From CAYUNE01 sp964446115 (GTDB taxonomy: Bacteria > Desulfobacterota > Desulfobulbia > Desulfobulbales > Desulfobulbaceae), in the NCBI GenBank assembly GCA_964446115.1, contig CAYUNE010000027.1, positions 1 to 64,000 on the forward strand: 64,000 nucleotides of DNA, in the 5' to 3' direction. Below are positions 24,812-33,196 of this stretch, one piece after another. Both the position numbers and the translations under genes were made by a program. Under the pieces are notes generated by a model that was not told the origin of the DNA, ran no database searches, and worked only from the letters and a program-made list of their open reading frames with translations. The first letter of the stretch is position 1; the number at the start of each line of letters is the position of its first letter.

Positions 24812-27262
24812 ATGAAATTTACTCTCAACTGGTTGCGTGAATATGTCGATATTGATGGCCTGACTCCGGAGAAACTGGCCGATCGACTCACCATGCTCGG
24901 CCTGGAAGTTGATGCCGTAACTCCCCTCTACACCGGACTTGAAGGGATCATCACCGCCGTGATTCAGGAGGTCAGGCCGCATCCCAATGCTGACAGACTG
25001 GTTCTGTGCGATGTGGACATCGGGGAAGAGGAAACGGTGCAGGTGGTCTGCGGGGCGCCCAATGCCCGGGCCGGTCTGCATACCGCTTTTGCCGGAGCAG
25101 GGGCAAGTCTGCCTTCGGGAATGAAAATACGCCGGGCCAAGGTGCGCGGAGAACTCTCCGCCGGTATGCTCTGTTCGGAGAAGGAACTGGAGATCAGCGA
25201 AAACCATGACGGCATCATGGAGATTGAAGCGGCTATACCTCCGGGACAACCCCTGGGCTCGGCCCTTGATCTCCAGGATATCATGGTGGAGATCGACCTC
25301 ACCCCCAATCGTCCCGATTGTGCCGGTGTTCTGGGGATTGCCAGGGAAGTTGCCGGATTTACCGGAAAACCGCTGACAAGACCGGTTCCCCCGGAAGAGG
25401 TTCCCCGTTTTGACGGCACAGAGACGACTTTTGCGGTGGAAATCGAGGCTGAAGATCTCTGCCCCCGCTATGCGGCAAGAGTGTTGAAAAATGTCCGCAT
25501 CGGCCCTTCTCCCTGGTGGCTGAAAAGGCGGTTGCTGGCAGTGGGGATGCGCCCCATCAACAATGTCGTGGATATAACCAACCTGGTGATGCTCGAGTAT
25601 GGGCAACCCATGCATGCCTTTGATGCCGAAAAACTGGCCGGGGGCCGCATCGTTGTCAGGCGTCCCCGTGATTCGGAGGAGCGATTCACCACCCTGGACG
25701 GCAACCAGCGGCGGATTGACGGAGAAATGCTGCTGATCTGTGATGCGGACAAACCGGTGGCCATTGCCGGGATCATGGGAGGGCTTGAGTCCGAGGTCAC
25801 CGATGAGTCGAGAGAAATCCTGCTGGAGAGTGCCTGTTTTGATCCGGTGAGTATCAGGAGAACCGCCCGGCATCTCAACCTGCATTCCGAATCCGCTTAC
25901 CGGTTTGAACGGGGAGTGGATCCCGGCGGTGCCACCGCGGCACTTGAAAGGGCTTGCCGCCTCATGATTGAGCTGGCCGGTGCCGTCCCTGAAAAAGGCG
26001 GCATCGACTGTTATCCCGGCCGGAAGCCGCCGCTGATTATTCCATTGAGGCGGAGCAAAACCTGTGATTTGCTGGGAATGGACCTTACCGCGGAAGAGAT
26101 CGGCACCTTGCTCGGCGCCATCGAATTCGGCATCAAGCTCCTCTCTGAAGAGGTGATTGAGGTAACGGTGCCCAGTTTCAGAGTCGATATCGAACGGGAG
26201 GTGGATCTGGTTGAAGAGGTTGCCAGGCTGGTGGGATATAACGAAATACCCACCGCCATGCCACGTATCTCCATGGATAATCCGCCCCCTGATCCCGGCC
26301 GGGAGCTTATTCGCCACTGCCGGGAGGTGCTGACCGCTCTGGGTTTCCACGAGGCCATCAACTACAGCTTCACCTCGAGAAAACATCTGGATTCCCTGGC
26401 CCTGGCAGCGGAAGATTCCCGGAGGCGAACCGTGGAGCTTCTCAATCCTCTCACCGAGGATCAGGCCGTGATGCGAACCATGCTGCTTCCCGGCCTGCTG
26501 GAGAATATCCGCCGTAACACCACCTTTCAGCAAAAGGATATCCGCCTGTTTGAAAGCGGCAAGGTCTTTTTTGAAGCAAGCGGTGAACTGCCCGACGAGA
26601 GATTTCAACTCTGCGCGGTGATGAGCGGCGGACGCTATCCCGGGGCCCCAGCCCTCTATTTCAGTGAAGAGCAGACGGATTTTTTCGACATCAAGGGGGT
26701 TGCCGAGTCCCTGTTTCTTGCGCTGCGTATCGGCATTCCCGGTGGAGAGAAAGAGGTGCTGCGCTTTGTCCGGGACGACTCCCCCGAGCCTTACTGTGAT
26801 CCGGACAGCGGTATGCGCATCATCTGCGCTGATCGGCTGCTGGGCAGGCTCGGAAAACTTTCCCCCGGCGTGGGCAGGCGCTTCGGCATCAAGCAGGAGG
26901 TCTTCTTCCTGGAGGTCGACCTGGCCGCCGTGGGAGAAATCGACATAGCGGAACGGCTGTTTGCCCCGCTGCCCCGCTATCCGGCGGTGAAGAGGGATAT
27001 CGCCCTGTTGGTTCCGAAGGGCGTGGCTGCCGACGACATGCTGCAGGCCATTTACGGCATGCGGAACGAACTGGTTGAATGTGCGGAGATTTTTGATGTT
27101 TATCAGGGGGAAACCATTGATGCCGGTATGAAAAGTATCGCCATCTCCGTCACCTACAGATCGGCCGAGAAGACATTGGACGATGAAACGGTTGACAAAT
27201 TTCACGAAACAATAGTAAATTCTTTGATGTCCCGGTTTGAGGGACGTTATCGCGAGAAATAA
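24812..27262 (+). CDS. pheT: Phenylalanyl-tRNA synthetase beta chain
   Basis: 816 residues. tRNA-binding OB domain at about 40-150, the B3/B4 editing domain at 210-380, the B5 domain at 400-475, the catalytic-like core, and the C-terminal ferredoxin-fold anticodon-binding domain (from about 715). Opening MKFTLNWLREYVDIDG is canonical. The stop overlaps the ihfA start by one base (TAATG). Confidence 0.97.
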   Translation: MKFTLNWLREYVDIDGLTPEKLADRLTMLGLEVDAVTPLYTGLEGIITAVIQEVRPHPNADRLVLCDVDIGEEETVQVVCGAPNARAGLHTAFAGAGASLPSGMKIRRAKVRGELSAGMLCSEKELEISENHDGIMEIEAAIPPGQPLGSALDLQDIMVEIDLTPNRPDCAGVLGIAREVAGFTGKPLTRPVPPEEVPRFDGTETTFAVEIEAEDLCPRYAARVLKNVRIGPSPWWLKRRLLAVGMRPINNVVDITNLVMLEYGQPMHAFDAEKLAGGRIVVRRPRDSEERFTTLDGNQRRIDGEMLLICDADKPVAIAGIMGGLESEVTDESREILLESACFDPVSIRRTARHLNLHSESAYRFERGVDPGGATAALERACRLMIELAGAVPEKGGIDCYPGRKPPLIIPLRRSKTCDLLGMDLTAEEIGTLLGAIEFGIKLLSEEVIEVTVPSFRVDIEREVDLVEEVARLVGYNEIPTAMPRISMDNPPPDPGRELIRHCREVLTALGFHEAINYSFTSRKHLDSLALAAEDSRRRTVELLNPLTEDQAVMRTMLLPGLLENIRRNTTFQQKDIRLFESGKVFFEASGELPDERFQLCAVMSGGRYPGAPALYFSEEQTDFFDIKGVAESLFLALRIGIPGGEKEVLRFVRDDSPEPYCDPDSGMRIICADRLLGRLGKLSPGVGRRFGIKQEVFFLEVDLAAVGEIDIAERLFAPLPRYPAVKRDIALLVPKGVAADDMLQAIYGMRNELVECAEIFDVYQGETIDAGMKSIAISVTYRSAEKTLDDETVDKFHETIVNSLMSRFEGRYREK

Positions 27263-27558
27263 TGGACATGAACGGAAAGAATGTAACCCGTAAGGAGTTG
27301 GCCGCCGCCGTCAACGATCGCCTGGGTGTATCGCAGAGGAATGCAGCGGAAATCGTTGATACGGTGTTTGCGACCATGAAGGAGACCCTGGTCCAGGGTG
27401 AATCCATCAAGCTGGTCCAGTTCGGTACATTGGCGGTTCGCAAGAAGGCTCCCCGCCGGGGGAGAAATCCCCGCACCGGCGAAAGTATCACCATTTCTCA
27501 GCGACGGATGATTTCATTTCGGGCCAGCAAAGGATTACGGGAGCGGATCAACAGGTAA
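27262..27558 (+). CDS. ihfA: Integration host factor alpha subunit
   Basis: 98-residue DNA-bending protein. The HU/IHF signature GRNPRTGE with its intercalating proline is at about 72-79, and the N-terminal TRKELAAAVNDRLG is IHF-alpha-like. pheT-ihfA order supports the alpha assignment. Coupled to pheT by a one-base overlap. Confidence 0.92.
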   Translation: MDMNGKNVTRKELAAAVNDRLGVSQRNAAEIVDTVFATMKETLVQGESIKLVQFGTLAVRKKAPRRGRNPRTGESITISQRRMISFRASKGLRERINR

Positions 27559-27561
27559 AAC

Positions 27562-27942
27562 GTGGAGCAGCAGGTTCTTCTCAAGGCGCCGAAAATTCCC
27601 AACAAGGTCTACTTCAAGATTGGGGAGGTCAGCAATCTTGTCGGCGTGGAGGCCTATGTGCTGCGTTATTGGGAGACCGAGTTCAGCATCATCAAACCGC
27701 ACCGGGCCAAGTCAAACCAGCGGCTGTATCGGAAGCGGGATGTTGAAAATATCCTCTATATCAAAAAACTCCTCTACAATGAGGGATATACCATCTCCGG
27801 GGCCAGAAAGATATTGGCCGGCGGCAGGAAAAAAAGAGGGCGGAAAAGGATCATAGCTCCGGCCTTGACACCGGCGGACAGGAGGCTGGCGCTCATAAAA
27901 AAGGAATTGCGTGCCATCAACAGAATGCTGGCCACCCGCTGA
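27562..27942 (+). CDS. MerR-family transcriptional regulator
   Basis: 126 residues with a MerR winged helix at about 18-85 (YFKIGEVSNLVGVEAYVLRYWE, then NQRLYRKRDVENIL). The C-terminus is basic and has no cysteines, so it is not a metal sensor. Start is GTG at 27562, three bases after ihfA. A MerR-type gene after ihfA is a common arrangement; its target is unknown. Confidence 0.88.
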   Translation: MEQQVLLKAPKIPNKVYFKIGEVSNLVGVEAYVLRYWETEFSIIKPHRAKSNQRLYRKRDVENILYIKKLLYNEGYTISGARKILAGGRKKRGRKRIIAPALTPADRRLALIKKELRAINRMLATR

Positions 27943-27986
27943 AACCTTGTCGCCGCCGGAGGATGGGTGAAAATTACATATCGTGT

Positions 27987-28063
27987 CGGGACGTAGCGCA
28001 GTCTGGTAGCGCACCTGAATGGGGTTCAGGGGGCCGGAGGTTCAAATCCTCTCGTCCCGACCA
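27987..28063 (+). tRNA. tRNA-Pro (anticodon GGG)
   Basis: 77-nt cloverleaf. The acceptor stem CGGGACG pairs with CGTCCCG and the tail is ACCA. The anticodon stem is CCTGA / TCAGG around loop ATGGGGT, and the T arm contains GGTTCAAATCC. Confidence 0.95.
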
Positions 28064-28070
28064 AGATCAA

Positions 28071-28105
28071 AAAGCACCTGGCTTTCGGGCTCAGGTGCTT
28101 TTTTT
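28071..28105 (+). terminator. Terminator after tRNA-Pro
   Basis: AAAGCACCTG pairs with CAGGTGCTT, followed by a run of T to 28105. Confidence 0.88.
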
Positions 28106-28195
28106 GTGTGCCGCTCCTCCGGACGAGCCGTGGGTGAGCGCCATGGAGGTGGAGGAAAATTATTTTAATGATGCAGATGGAGGGTGGGGAAATTC

Positions 28196-29050
28196 ATGCC
28201 ATTGTTCGGAGCTCACATGTCCATTGCCGGCGGGGTGGCCAATGCCCTTGACCGGATAGCGAAAGTAGGTGGCGAGGCGCTGCAGATTTTTACAAGAAAC
28301 CAGCGACAGTGGCACGCCAGGCCCTACAGCGCCGCAGAGGTTGCGCTGTTTAGGGAGAAGTGGCTGCAGACCGATGCGATGCCCCTGGCTGCGCACGCCT
28401 CCTATCTGATCAACCTGGGCAGCGGCAGGGCGGATCTGGTTGCCAGGTCGGTGGCCGCACTCGTGGATGAGATGGGACGATGTCAACAGCTGGGAGTCCC
28501 GTGGCTTGTGCTTCATCCGGGTAGCCACGGAGGCGATGGCGTCGAGGAGGGGATCAGACGGGTGGCCGTCAATCTGGACCAAGTTTTCGAAACAGCGGCC
28601 GATGACCCTCCGGTGACTGTTTTGCTTGAGACCACCGCGGGACAGGGTAGCGGCCTCGGCAGCCGTTTCGAAGAGCTTGCCGCCATCCGCGACCGGAGCC
28701 GCTATCCGCAGCGACTGGCAATCTGCGTCGATAGCTGTCATATTTTTGCTGCCGGCTATGATATCCGCAGCAGCGCAGGCTACGACGAAACCTTTTCCCG
28801 TTTCGACGAGATTGTGGGGATCGACCTCATCCGCCTCTTTCACCTCAACGATTCCAAAAAGGAGCTGGGAAGCCGGGTTGACCGCCACGAGCATATCGGC
28901 AAGGGGAAGATCGGGATATCCGGCTTCCGCCGACTGGTCAACGATAGCCGCTTTGCAGACCATCCCATGGTGCTGGAAACACCCAAGGGAAAGGATCTGG
29001 CGGAGGATGTCGAGAACTTGCGGGTATTACGGAGCCTGGTGAAAGGATGA
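28196..29050 (+). CDS. nfo: Endonuclease IV (AP endonuclease)
   Basis: Zinc-dependent enzyme that cuts 5' of abasic sites. The TIM-barrel family blocks are present: FGAHMSIAGG at the start, LHPGSHGG, LLETTAGQGSGLG, CVDSCHIFAAGYD, FHLNDSKKELGSRVDRHEHIGKG. 284 residues. I chose the ATG at 28196 with GGAGGGTGGGG in front; an in-frame GTG at 28184 lies inside that site. Confidence 0.95.
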   Translation: MPLFGAHMSIAGGVANALDRIAKVGGEALQIFTRNQRQWHARPYSAAEVALFREKWLQTDAMPLAAHASYLINLGSGRADLVARSVAALVDEMGRCQQLGVPWLVLHPGSHGGDGVEEGIRRVAVNLDQVFETAADDPPVTVLLETTAGQGSGLGSRFEELAAIRDRSRYPQRLAICVDSCHIFAAGYDIRSSAGYDETFSRFDEIVGIDLIRLFHLNDSKKELGSRVDRHEHIGKGKIGISGFRRLVNDSRFADHPMVLETPKGKDLAEDVENLRVLRSLVKG

Positions 29051-29093
29051 GACAGTAGCGACCGGAGGGGACGGGGCAGGGGAGAGGTGATGG

Positions 29094-29124
29094 GCGGGAG
29101 GAACGGACCCCTCCCGCACCTTTT
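29094..29124 (+). terminator. Terminator after nfo
   Basis: Perfect 8-bp stem GCGGGAGG / CCTCCCGC with an 8-nt loop, then ACCTTTT. Confidence 0.75.
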
Positions 29125-29145
29125 ATGATGAGGGACTTTCAGCTC

Positions 29146-29301
29146 TCAATAGACGTCGAAGAAATCTTTTTCCGCCCCGCATTTGGGACAGACCCAGTCA
29201 TCGGGAAGATCTTCGAAGGCGGTTCCTTCCTCGATACCGTTATCAGGATCGCCTTCCTCGGGGTCATAGATATAGCCGCAGGGGCATTCATATTTTTCCA
29301 T
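29146..29301 (-). CDS. Rubredoxin with a CxC first knuckle
   Basis: 51-residue electron carrier, probable partner of the flavodiiron oxidase encoded just upstream. The second metal loop is the standard CPKCG, and the EGDPDNGI and AFEDLPDDWVCP stretches are classic rubredoxin. The first loop reads YECPCGYIYD, so the first two cysteines are one residue apart instead of two. AAGGAGA precedes the ATG at 29301. Confidence 0.92.
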   Translation of the reverse strand: MEKYECPCGYIYDPEEGDPDNGIEEGTAFEDLPDDWVCPKCGAEKDFFDVY

Positions 29302-29413
29302 TACGTGTCTCCTTTTCAAGTGGATGGTTTTTGGTGTTGGAAAATGTCAGCCTGAATTTTCATTTTTTCTTCCTCCGGAGAAATGGGTGGAAACCTCGAT
29401 CTCCGGGACAAGG

Positions 29414-30637
29414 TCATTCAATGACCGACTGGACTTCCTTGCCTGCCTGGACATCCTTGAGTTTCCGGCCCACCAGACGCCCCAGGTCGACACATTCCTT
29501 GAGGTGGGTGTGTTCGGGAACGTACTGGACCCGCAAGCCCTTGTGGCAGATCGTCAGTTTCATCTCGAGCATGGCCTGATTCATCAGTTTGACCGCCTCG
29601 CCCGACCAACCATAGGAACCGAAGGCGGCGCCGATTTTATTGGTGGGCCGTAATCCGCGCATGTACATGAGGAAACCCGCCATTCGCGGCAGCATGCCGT
29701 TGTTGAGAGTGGGACAGCCGAGGATGATGGCACCGGCGTCCAGAACATCGGTCATGACGTCACTGCGATGGTTGACCTGCAGGTTGATCAGCTTGTAGTG
29801 GATCCCCTCGTCGGCAAGCCCTGAGGCAACCGATTTGGCCATCATTTCCGTGGAATGCCACATGGTATCGTAGATAATGATGGCGTTGCCGGTGGATTCG
29901 TGGACACACCAGCGGGAGTAGGCTTCAAGGACTTTGGCGGGATTGTTTCGCCAGACAATGCCGTGATCCGGGGCAATCATCCTGATGGGTAACCGCATCT
30001 CCTCCACCTTGGCCAGCAGCTTCTTGACCAGCGGTGAGTAGAGGGTGAGGATATTGGCGTAGTACTTGGCGGTTTCGTGCATGAGGACATCCTGGTTCAC
30101 CTCGTCGTCGAACCGTTCGCTGGTGGCAAGATGCTGGCCAAAGGCATCGCTGGAGAAGAGAATTTGGTCCTCTTTGAGATAGGTGAACATTGAGTCCGGC
30201 CAGTGCAGCATTCTGGTTTCGAGAAAGGAAACGGTCTTGCCGCCGAGATCAATCTCTTCCCCGGGTGCGACGATATGGTAGGGCCACCGGGGTTGGTGAA
30301 AATGTTTGAGCAGGGCCTTGTGCCCCATTTTTGAGCAGAAGACCTTTTCCGGTTTGATGATTTCCATCATCTCCGGCAGACAGCCCGAATGGTCCATTTC
30401 CACATGGTTGACGACGATGTAGTCGATTTTTTCCGGATCAACGATCTGTCGTATATGATGTAACAGATCGTTTTTGTATGATTTTTTGACGGTGTCGATG
30501 AGAGTGATCTTTTCACCCATGATCAGGTAGGCGTTATAGGTGGTGCCGCGCAGGGTGGAATAGCCGTGGAAATCACGGGTAAGCCAGTCCACTGCGCCGA
30601 CCCAGTAGACGTTTTCAGCAAGTTTTATGGTTTTCAA
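29414..30637 (-). CDS. Flavodiiron protein (rubredoxin:oxygen oxidoreductase type)
   Basis: Reduces oxygen to water or NO to N2O in the cytoplasm. The N-terminal lactamase-fold domain has diiron ligands in NHVEMDHSG, in MLHWPDSM, in SSDAFG and in PDHGIVW. The C-terminal flavodoxin domain (from about 255) binds FMN (YDTMWHSTEMMA). 407 residues, class A layout. The only usable start is TTG at 30637, behind a strong GGAGGAGG. A rubredoxin gene follows 112 bp downstream. Confidence 0.94.
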   Translation of the reverse strand: MKTIKLAENVYWVGAVDWLTRDFHGYSTLRGTTYNAYLIMGEKITLIDTVKKSYKNDLLHHIRQIVDPEKIDYIVVNHVEMDHSGCLPEMMEIIKPEKVFCSKMGHKALLKHFHQPRWPYHIVAPGEEIDLGGKTVSFLETRMLHWPDSMFTYLKEDQILFSSDAFGQHLATSERFDDEVNQDVLMHETAKYYANILTLYSPLVKKLLAKVEEMRLPIRMIAPDHGIVWRNNPAKVLEAYSRWCVHESTGNAIIIYDTMWHSTEMMAKSVASGLADEGIHYKLINLQVNHRSDVMTDVLDAGAIILGCPTLNNGMLPRMAGFLMYMRGLRPTNKIGAAFGSYGWSGEAVKLMNQAMLEMKLTICHKGLRVQYVPEHTHLKECVDLGRLVGRKLKDVQAGKEVQSVIE

Positions 30638-30837
30638 TGGTCGTTCCTCCTCCTGGTGATTCGGGTCCGGACGGACTCGGGTTCATTTCCGGACCGTTCC
30701 TGGTCCGGCTTGTGGTGAATATGGTAAGCGAAAAAACAGGTGAAAAGCAGTCTTGGCATGCGCGAGGCTGTTTTTCAGCTGTTTTCCAGCCTGATCCAGT
30801 GGAGAAACCCGGAAGAAACGGTCACCGGCACCACAGT

Positions 30838-30908
30838 TCCGGGGCTGTTTCCAGGCCCAGGGGGCCCGGGACTATCGCCGCAAATCTGTGGTACCCGTGA
30901 GCTGTGAC
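30838..30908. repeat. Dispersed element, copy K (diverged)
   Basis: CGCAAATCTG and ACCCGTGAG in this interval, with CGGGGCT and GGCCCGG before them, align with the interior of the 249-bp element at 40367. It lies in the 289-bp gap between the rubredoxin and flavodiiron genes. Similarity is visible but loose. Confidence 0.4.
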
Positions 30909-30926
30909 TGCCGGAATTTCCCCCTT

Positions 30927-31088
30927 TCAGCTCGCCGGTTCGAACTCCTCACCGGAGGCTCCGCAGACGGGGCAGGTCCAGTCGTCGGGAAGATCCTCAA
31001 AGGCGGTACCCGGCGATACGCCGTCGGCGGGATCTCCGGCAGCAGGATCATATTCATATCCACAGATGACACAGACATGTTTTTTCAT
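30927..31088 (-). CDS. Rubredoxin (standard type)
   Basis: 53 residues with both canonical loops, CVICGYEYDP and CPVCGA, and the AFEDLPDDW core. GAGGAA precedes the ATG. It sits directly after superoxide reductase, for which rubredoxin is the usual electron donor. Confidence 0.95.
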   Translation of the reverse strand: MKKHVCVICGYEYDPAAGDPADGVSPGTAFEDLPDDWTCPVCGASGEEFEPAS

Positions 31089-31143
31089 TTTGGTTCCTCA
31101 CTGTTCAATGGATGTGGCGGCTTCCCCTGCCGGATGGAGCGGT

Positions 31144-31518
31144 TCAGCTCTTCCAGTTGCCATGCAGGTTGCAGTAGGCGCGGGCCGTAACCTCCTCGTC
31201 ATCAACGGCGAAGAAGGCCTCGGGAGCATCATCCGGCTGCAGGAAGCGCCGGTAGCATTTGCCGTCGGCCAGCAGTTCTATCCATTCGATATAGTGTTTT
31301 TCTTCCATGGGATGGGCGACGCTGCCAACGCTGACCTTGTAGCCGCCGTCCACCTCTTCCACCACCGGAACGTGTTTTTCCCGGGCGGCATCGACGGTGT
31401 TTTCCTCCATGATATCCATGGGCTGTCCACAGCAGACCAGCTCGCCGGCGCCACCATGCAGTACTTCGACGATGTTGCCGCATAAAAGGCATTTGTATAT
31501 CTGATTTTTCTTGGTCAT
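31144..31518 (-). CDS. Superoxide reductase (desulfoferrodoxin)
   Basis: Reduces superoxide to peroxide without making oxygen. The N-terminal desulforedoxin domain holds centre I (C10, C13, C29, C30). Centre II ligands are visible as the histidine in EKHVPVVE, two in AHPMEEKHYIEW, and the Cys and His in CNLHGNW. 124 residues. I chose the ATG at 31518 because GGAGA lies at correct spacing; the ATG at 31524 is too close. Confidence 0.95.
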   Translation of the reverse strand: MTKKNQIYKCLLCGNIVEVLHGGAGELVCCGQPMDIMEENTVDAAREKHVPVVEEVDGGYKVSVGSVAHPMEEKHYIEWIELLADGKCYRRFLQPDDAPEAFFAVDDEEVTARAYCNLHGNWKS

Positions 31519-31633
31519 GGTCATTCTCCAGAGTGAAGTGTGAAGGATAAGGGGAGCGAAAAGGGACTTTCCGGTCCGTGAAATAACGGGTGAGCAGGCA
31601 CGCTGCCCGCCCACCCATCTCCGGTGATTTGTC

Positions 31634-32227
31634 TTAACCGGCGTGTTTTGCCAGGTACTCGGCAACACCGTCGGCCGTCGGGGTCATGGCGTCTTCTCCT
31701 TCCTTCCAGTTGGCCGGGCAGACATCGCCATGCTTCTCATGGAACTGCAGGGAATCGAGCATGCGCAGGGTTTCGTCGATGTTGCGGCCCAGGGGAAGGT
31801 CGTTGACCACTGCGTGGCGGACAACTCCCTCCTTGTCGATGAGGAAGGTACCCCGCAGGGCAATACCGTCGGGGAGCAGCACGCCGTAGCGACGGGAAAT
31901 GCTCTTGTCGAGATCCGCCACCAGGGGATACCGGACGTTACCGATGCCGCCCTGGTTGACCGGGGTGTTCTTCCAGGCCCAGTGGGAAAACTGGGAGTCG
32001 ACAGAGACACCGATCACTTCGCAGTTTTTCTTCTGGAACTCGGCAAGTTTTTTGTCAAAGGCAATGATTTCCGAGGGGCAGACAAAGGTGAAGTCCAGGG
32101 GATAGAAAAAGAGAACCACATATTTGCCGCGAAAATCAGCAAGGGAAAAGTCCTCCTTGAAGCTGTTGTCGCCCATGACTGCAACGGATGTGAACTCGGG
32201 TGCCTGTTTGGTTACAAGTGTGCTCAT
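31634..32227 (-). CDS. 2-Cys peroxiredoxin (AhpC/Prx1 type)
   Basis: Thiol peroxidase, 197 residues. The peroxidatic Cys50 is in FTFVCPSE and the resolving Cys170 in GDVCPANW, as in typical dimeric 2-Cys enzymes. The C-terminal tail extends past the resolving cysteine. It follows the PerR-like gene by 71 bp and would remove the peroxide made by superoxide reductase. Confidence 0.95.
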   Translation of the reverse strand: MSTLVTKQAPEFTSVAVMGDNSFKEDFSLADFRGKYVVLFFYPLDFTFVCPSEIIAFDKKLAEFQKKNCEVIGVSVDSQFSHWAWKNTPVNQGGIGNVRYPLVADLDKSISRRYGVLLPDGIALRGTFLIDKEGVVRHAVVNDLPLGRNIDETLRMLDSLQFHEKHGDVCPANWKEGEDAMTPTADGVAEYLAKHAG

Positions 32228-32298
32228 TGGATAGTCTCCTTGTGAAATGATTTTGTTATTGATTGGTTATGTTGGTGTGATTTCTCAAATGATTTCGC

Positions 32299-32952
32299 CT
32301 AGGCCAGCGCTTTTCTTCCCTCGTCGGAAATTTCGTATTTGCAGCGGGCCGGGCTTTCCACATATCCCTTCTTTTTCAGTGCGGTAATCTGGCAACTGAC
32401 CTGTTTGGGCTCCAGGCCGGTGGCAGCCGCGATATCCTTGCTGGCGCAGGCTTCCTTGCAGTCCGCCATGGCCTTAAGTACCCGGCGGGCCTTGTCGCTC
32501 AATGTTCCACAGCTTTTACAACCCATAGCTTTTTCTCCTTTTTTCTTGTTTTTTCTTGTTTTTTTTGCCTTGCAGGTCGGGCAGATGCCGAAAAACTCCA
32601 CCCTGCACCCGACAACCTTATATCCACTCCCCTCTTCGGGAGAAACCATGAGGCGTTTTTTCTCAAGTCGTTCGATATTATCAACCTTGTGACATTCGAC
32701 GCAGAAGATGTGATCATGCTCCATCACATCCCAGTCAAAGCGTTTCTGGCGTCCACTGGTTTCGAGCTTGGTGATCAGCCCGGCACCGGCGAGGATATCC
32801 AGGTTACGATAGACCGTGGCCAGACTGATACGGGGTAATTTTTTTTTTACCCGTTCAAACAGTTCATCGGCCGTGGGATGCGAGCTACACTGCTTGAGCT
32901 CGGCGAGAATGACTTCCCGCTGGTTAGTCATTTTCAGAAGATCTTCAACCAT
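32299..32952 (-). CDS. PerR/Fur-family repressor fused to a second winged-helix domain
   Basis: 217 residues in one frame. Residues 1-130 are a Fur/PerR repressor with helix-turn-helix ISLATVYRNLDIL, a metal-site region HDHIFCVECHKVDNIE and a C-terminal CPTC. A lysine-rich linker follows, then a second domain from about 143 with CKSCG and a winged helix (SKDIAAATGLEPKQVSCQITALKKKGY). An ATG at 32526 with GGAG at ideal spacing could start the second domain separately (75 residues). Position before the antioxidant genes suggests peroxide or iron sensing. Start could be the ATG at 32952 or the one seven codons later. Confidence 0.88.
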   Translation of the reverse strand: MVEDLLKMTNQREVILAELKQCSSHPTADELFERVKKKLPRISLATVYRNLDILAGAGLITKLETSGRQKRFDWDVMEHDHIFCVECHKVDNIERLEKKRLMVSPEEGSGYKVVGCRVEFFGICPTCKAKKTRKNKKKGEKAMGCKSCGTLSDKARRVLKAMADCKEACASKDIAAATGLEPKQVSCQITALKKKGYVESPARCKYEISDEGRKALA

Positions 32953-33020
32953 GTTTTTCCTTGACTTGATAATGATTCCTATTTGTAATTAGGAATCATT
33001 ATCAAGTCAAGGAAAAACAT
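32951..33020. promoter_or_regulatory. Perfect 31-bp palindrome with Fur-type half-sites and divergent promoters
   Basis: Arms at 32951-32981 and 32990-33020 are exact reverse complements around an 8-bp centre. Each arm contains GATAATGAT or its complement ATCATTATC, the Fur consensus half. A TTGACT hexamer in each arm gives a promoter on each strand with a 17-bp spacer: TGTAAT on plus (32984-32989), TACAAA on minus (32987-32982). The left arm ends in the start codon of the PerR-like gene, so autoregulation is likely. Confidence 0.8.
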
Positions 33021-33070
33021 CTCTCTTCCTGAATTTTGTTCGGGGAAGAAACGGGTGGGGAGAAAAGAGG

Positions 33071-33092
33071 GGATAACGGAAGGCCGTTATCC
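33071..33092 (-). terminator. Hairpin downstream of pal
   Basis: GGATAACGG / CCGTTATCC, a perfect 9-bp stem with a 4-nt loop; on the minus strand it is followed by CCTCTTTTCT. Termination of pal is likely but the T-run is interrupted. Confidence 0.6.
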
Positions 33093-33107
33093 CCGGGAAC
33101 GAAAACG

Positions 33108-33176
33108 TCGTGATCGGTTGCAGGACAACATCGTAACCGATCACAGGGTTACAAATTCCGTGATCGGTTTAAACCA
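33108..33176. repeat. Dispersed element, copy H: three cores in alternating orientation
   Basis: CGTGATCGGTTGCAGG (from 33109), CGTAACCGATCACAGG (33132-33147) and CCGTGATCGGTTTAAACC (from 33158). The second and third contain an exact inverted pair AACCGATCAC / GTGATCGGTT. It lies between pal and the palindromic PerR promoter. Confidence 0.7.
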
Positions 33177-33196
33177 TGAGAGAATGCCGCTGGGGA

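Noticed and set aside
24755..27205. 816-codon minus-strand frame opposite pheT
   Set aside because: Antisense shadow of a well-conserved gene in high-GC DNA, with no recognisable domain.
33108..33176. Short CRISPR-like array
   Set aside because: The repeats alternate in orientation, spacers are 8-12 bp, and no cas gene is nearby.
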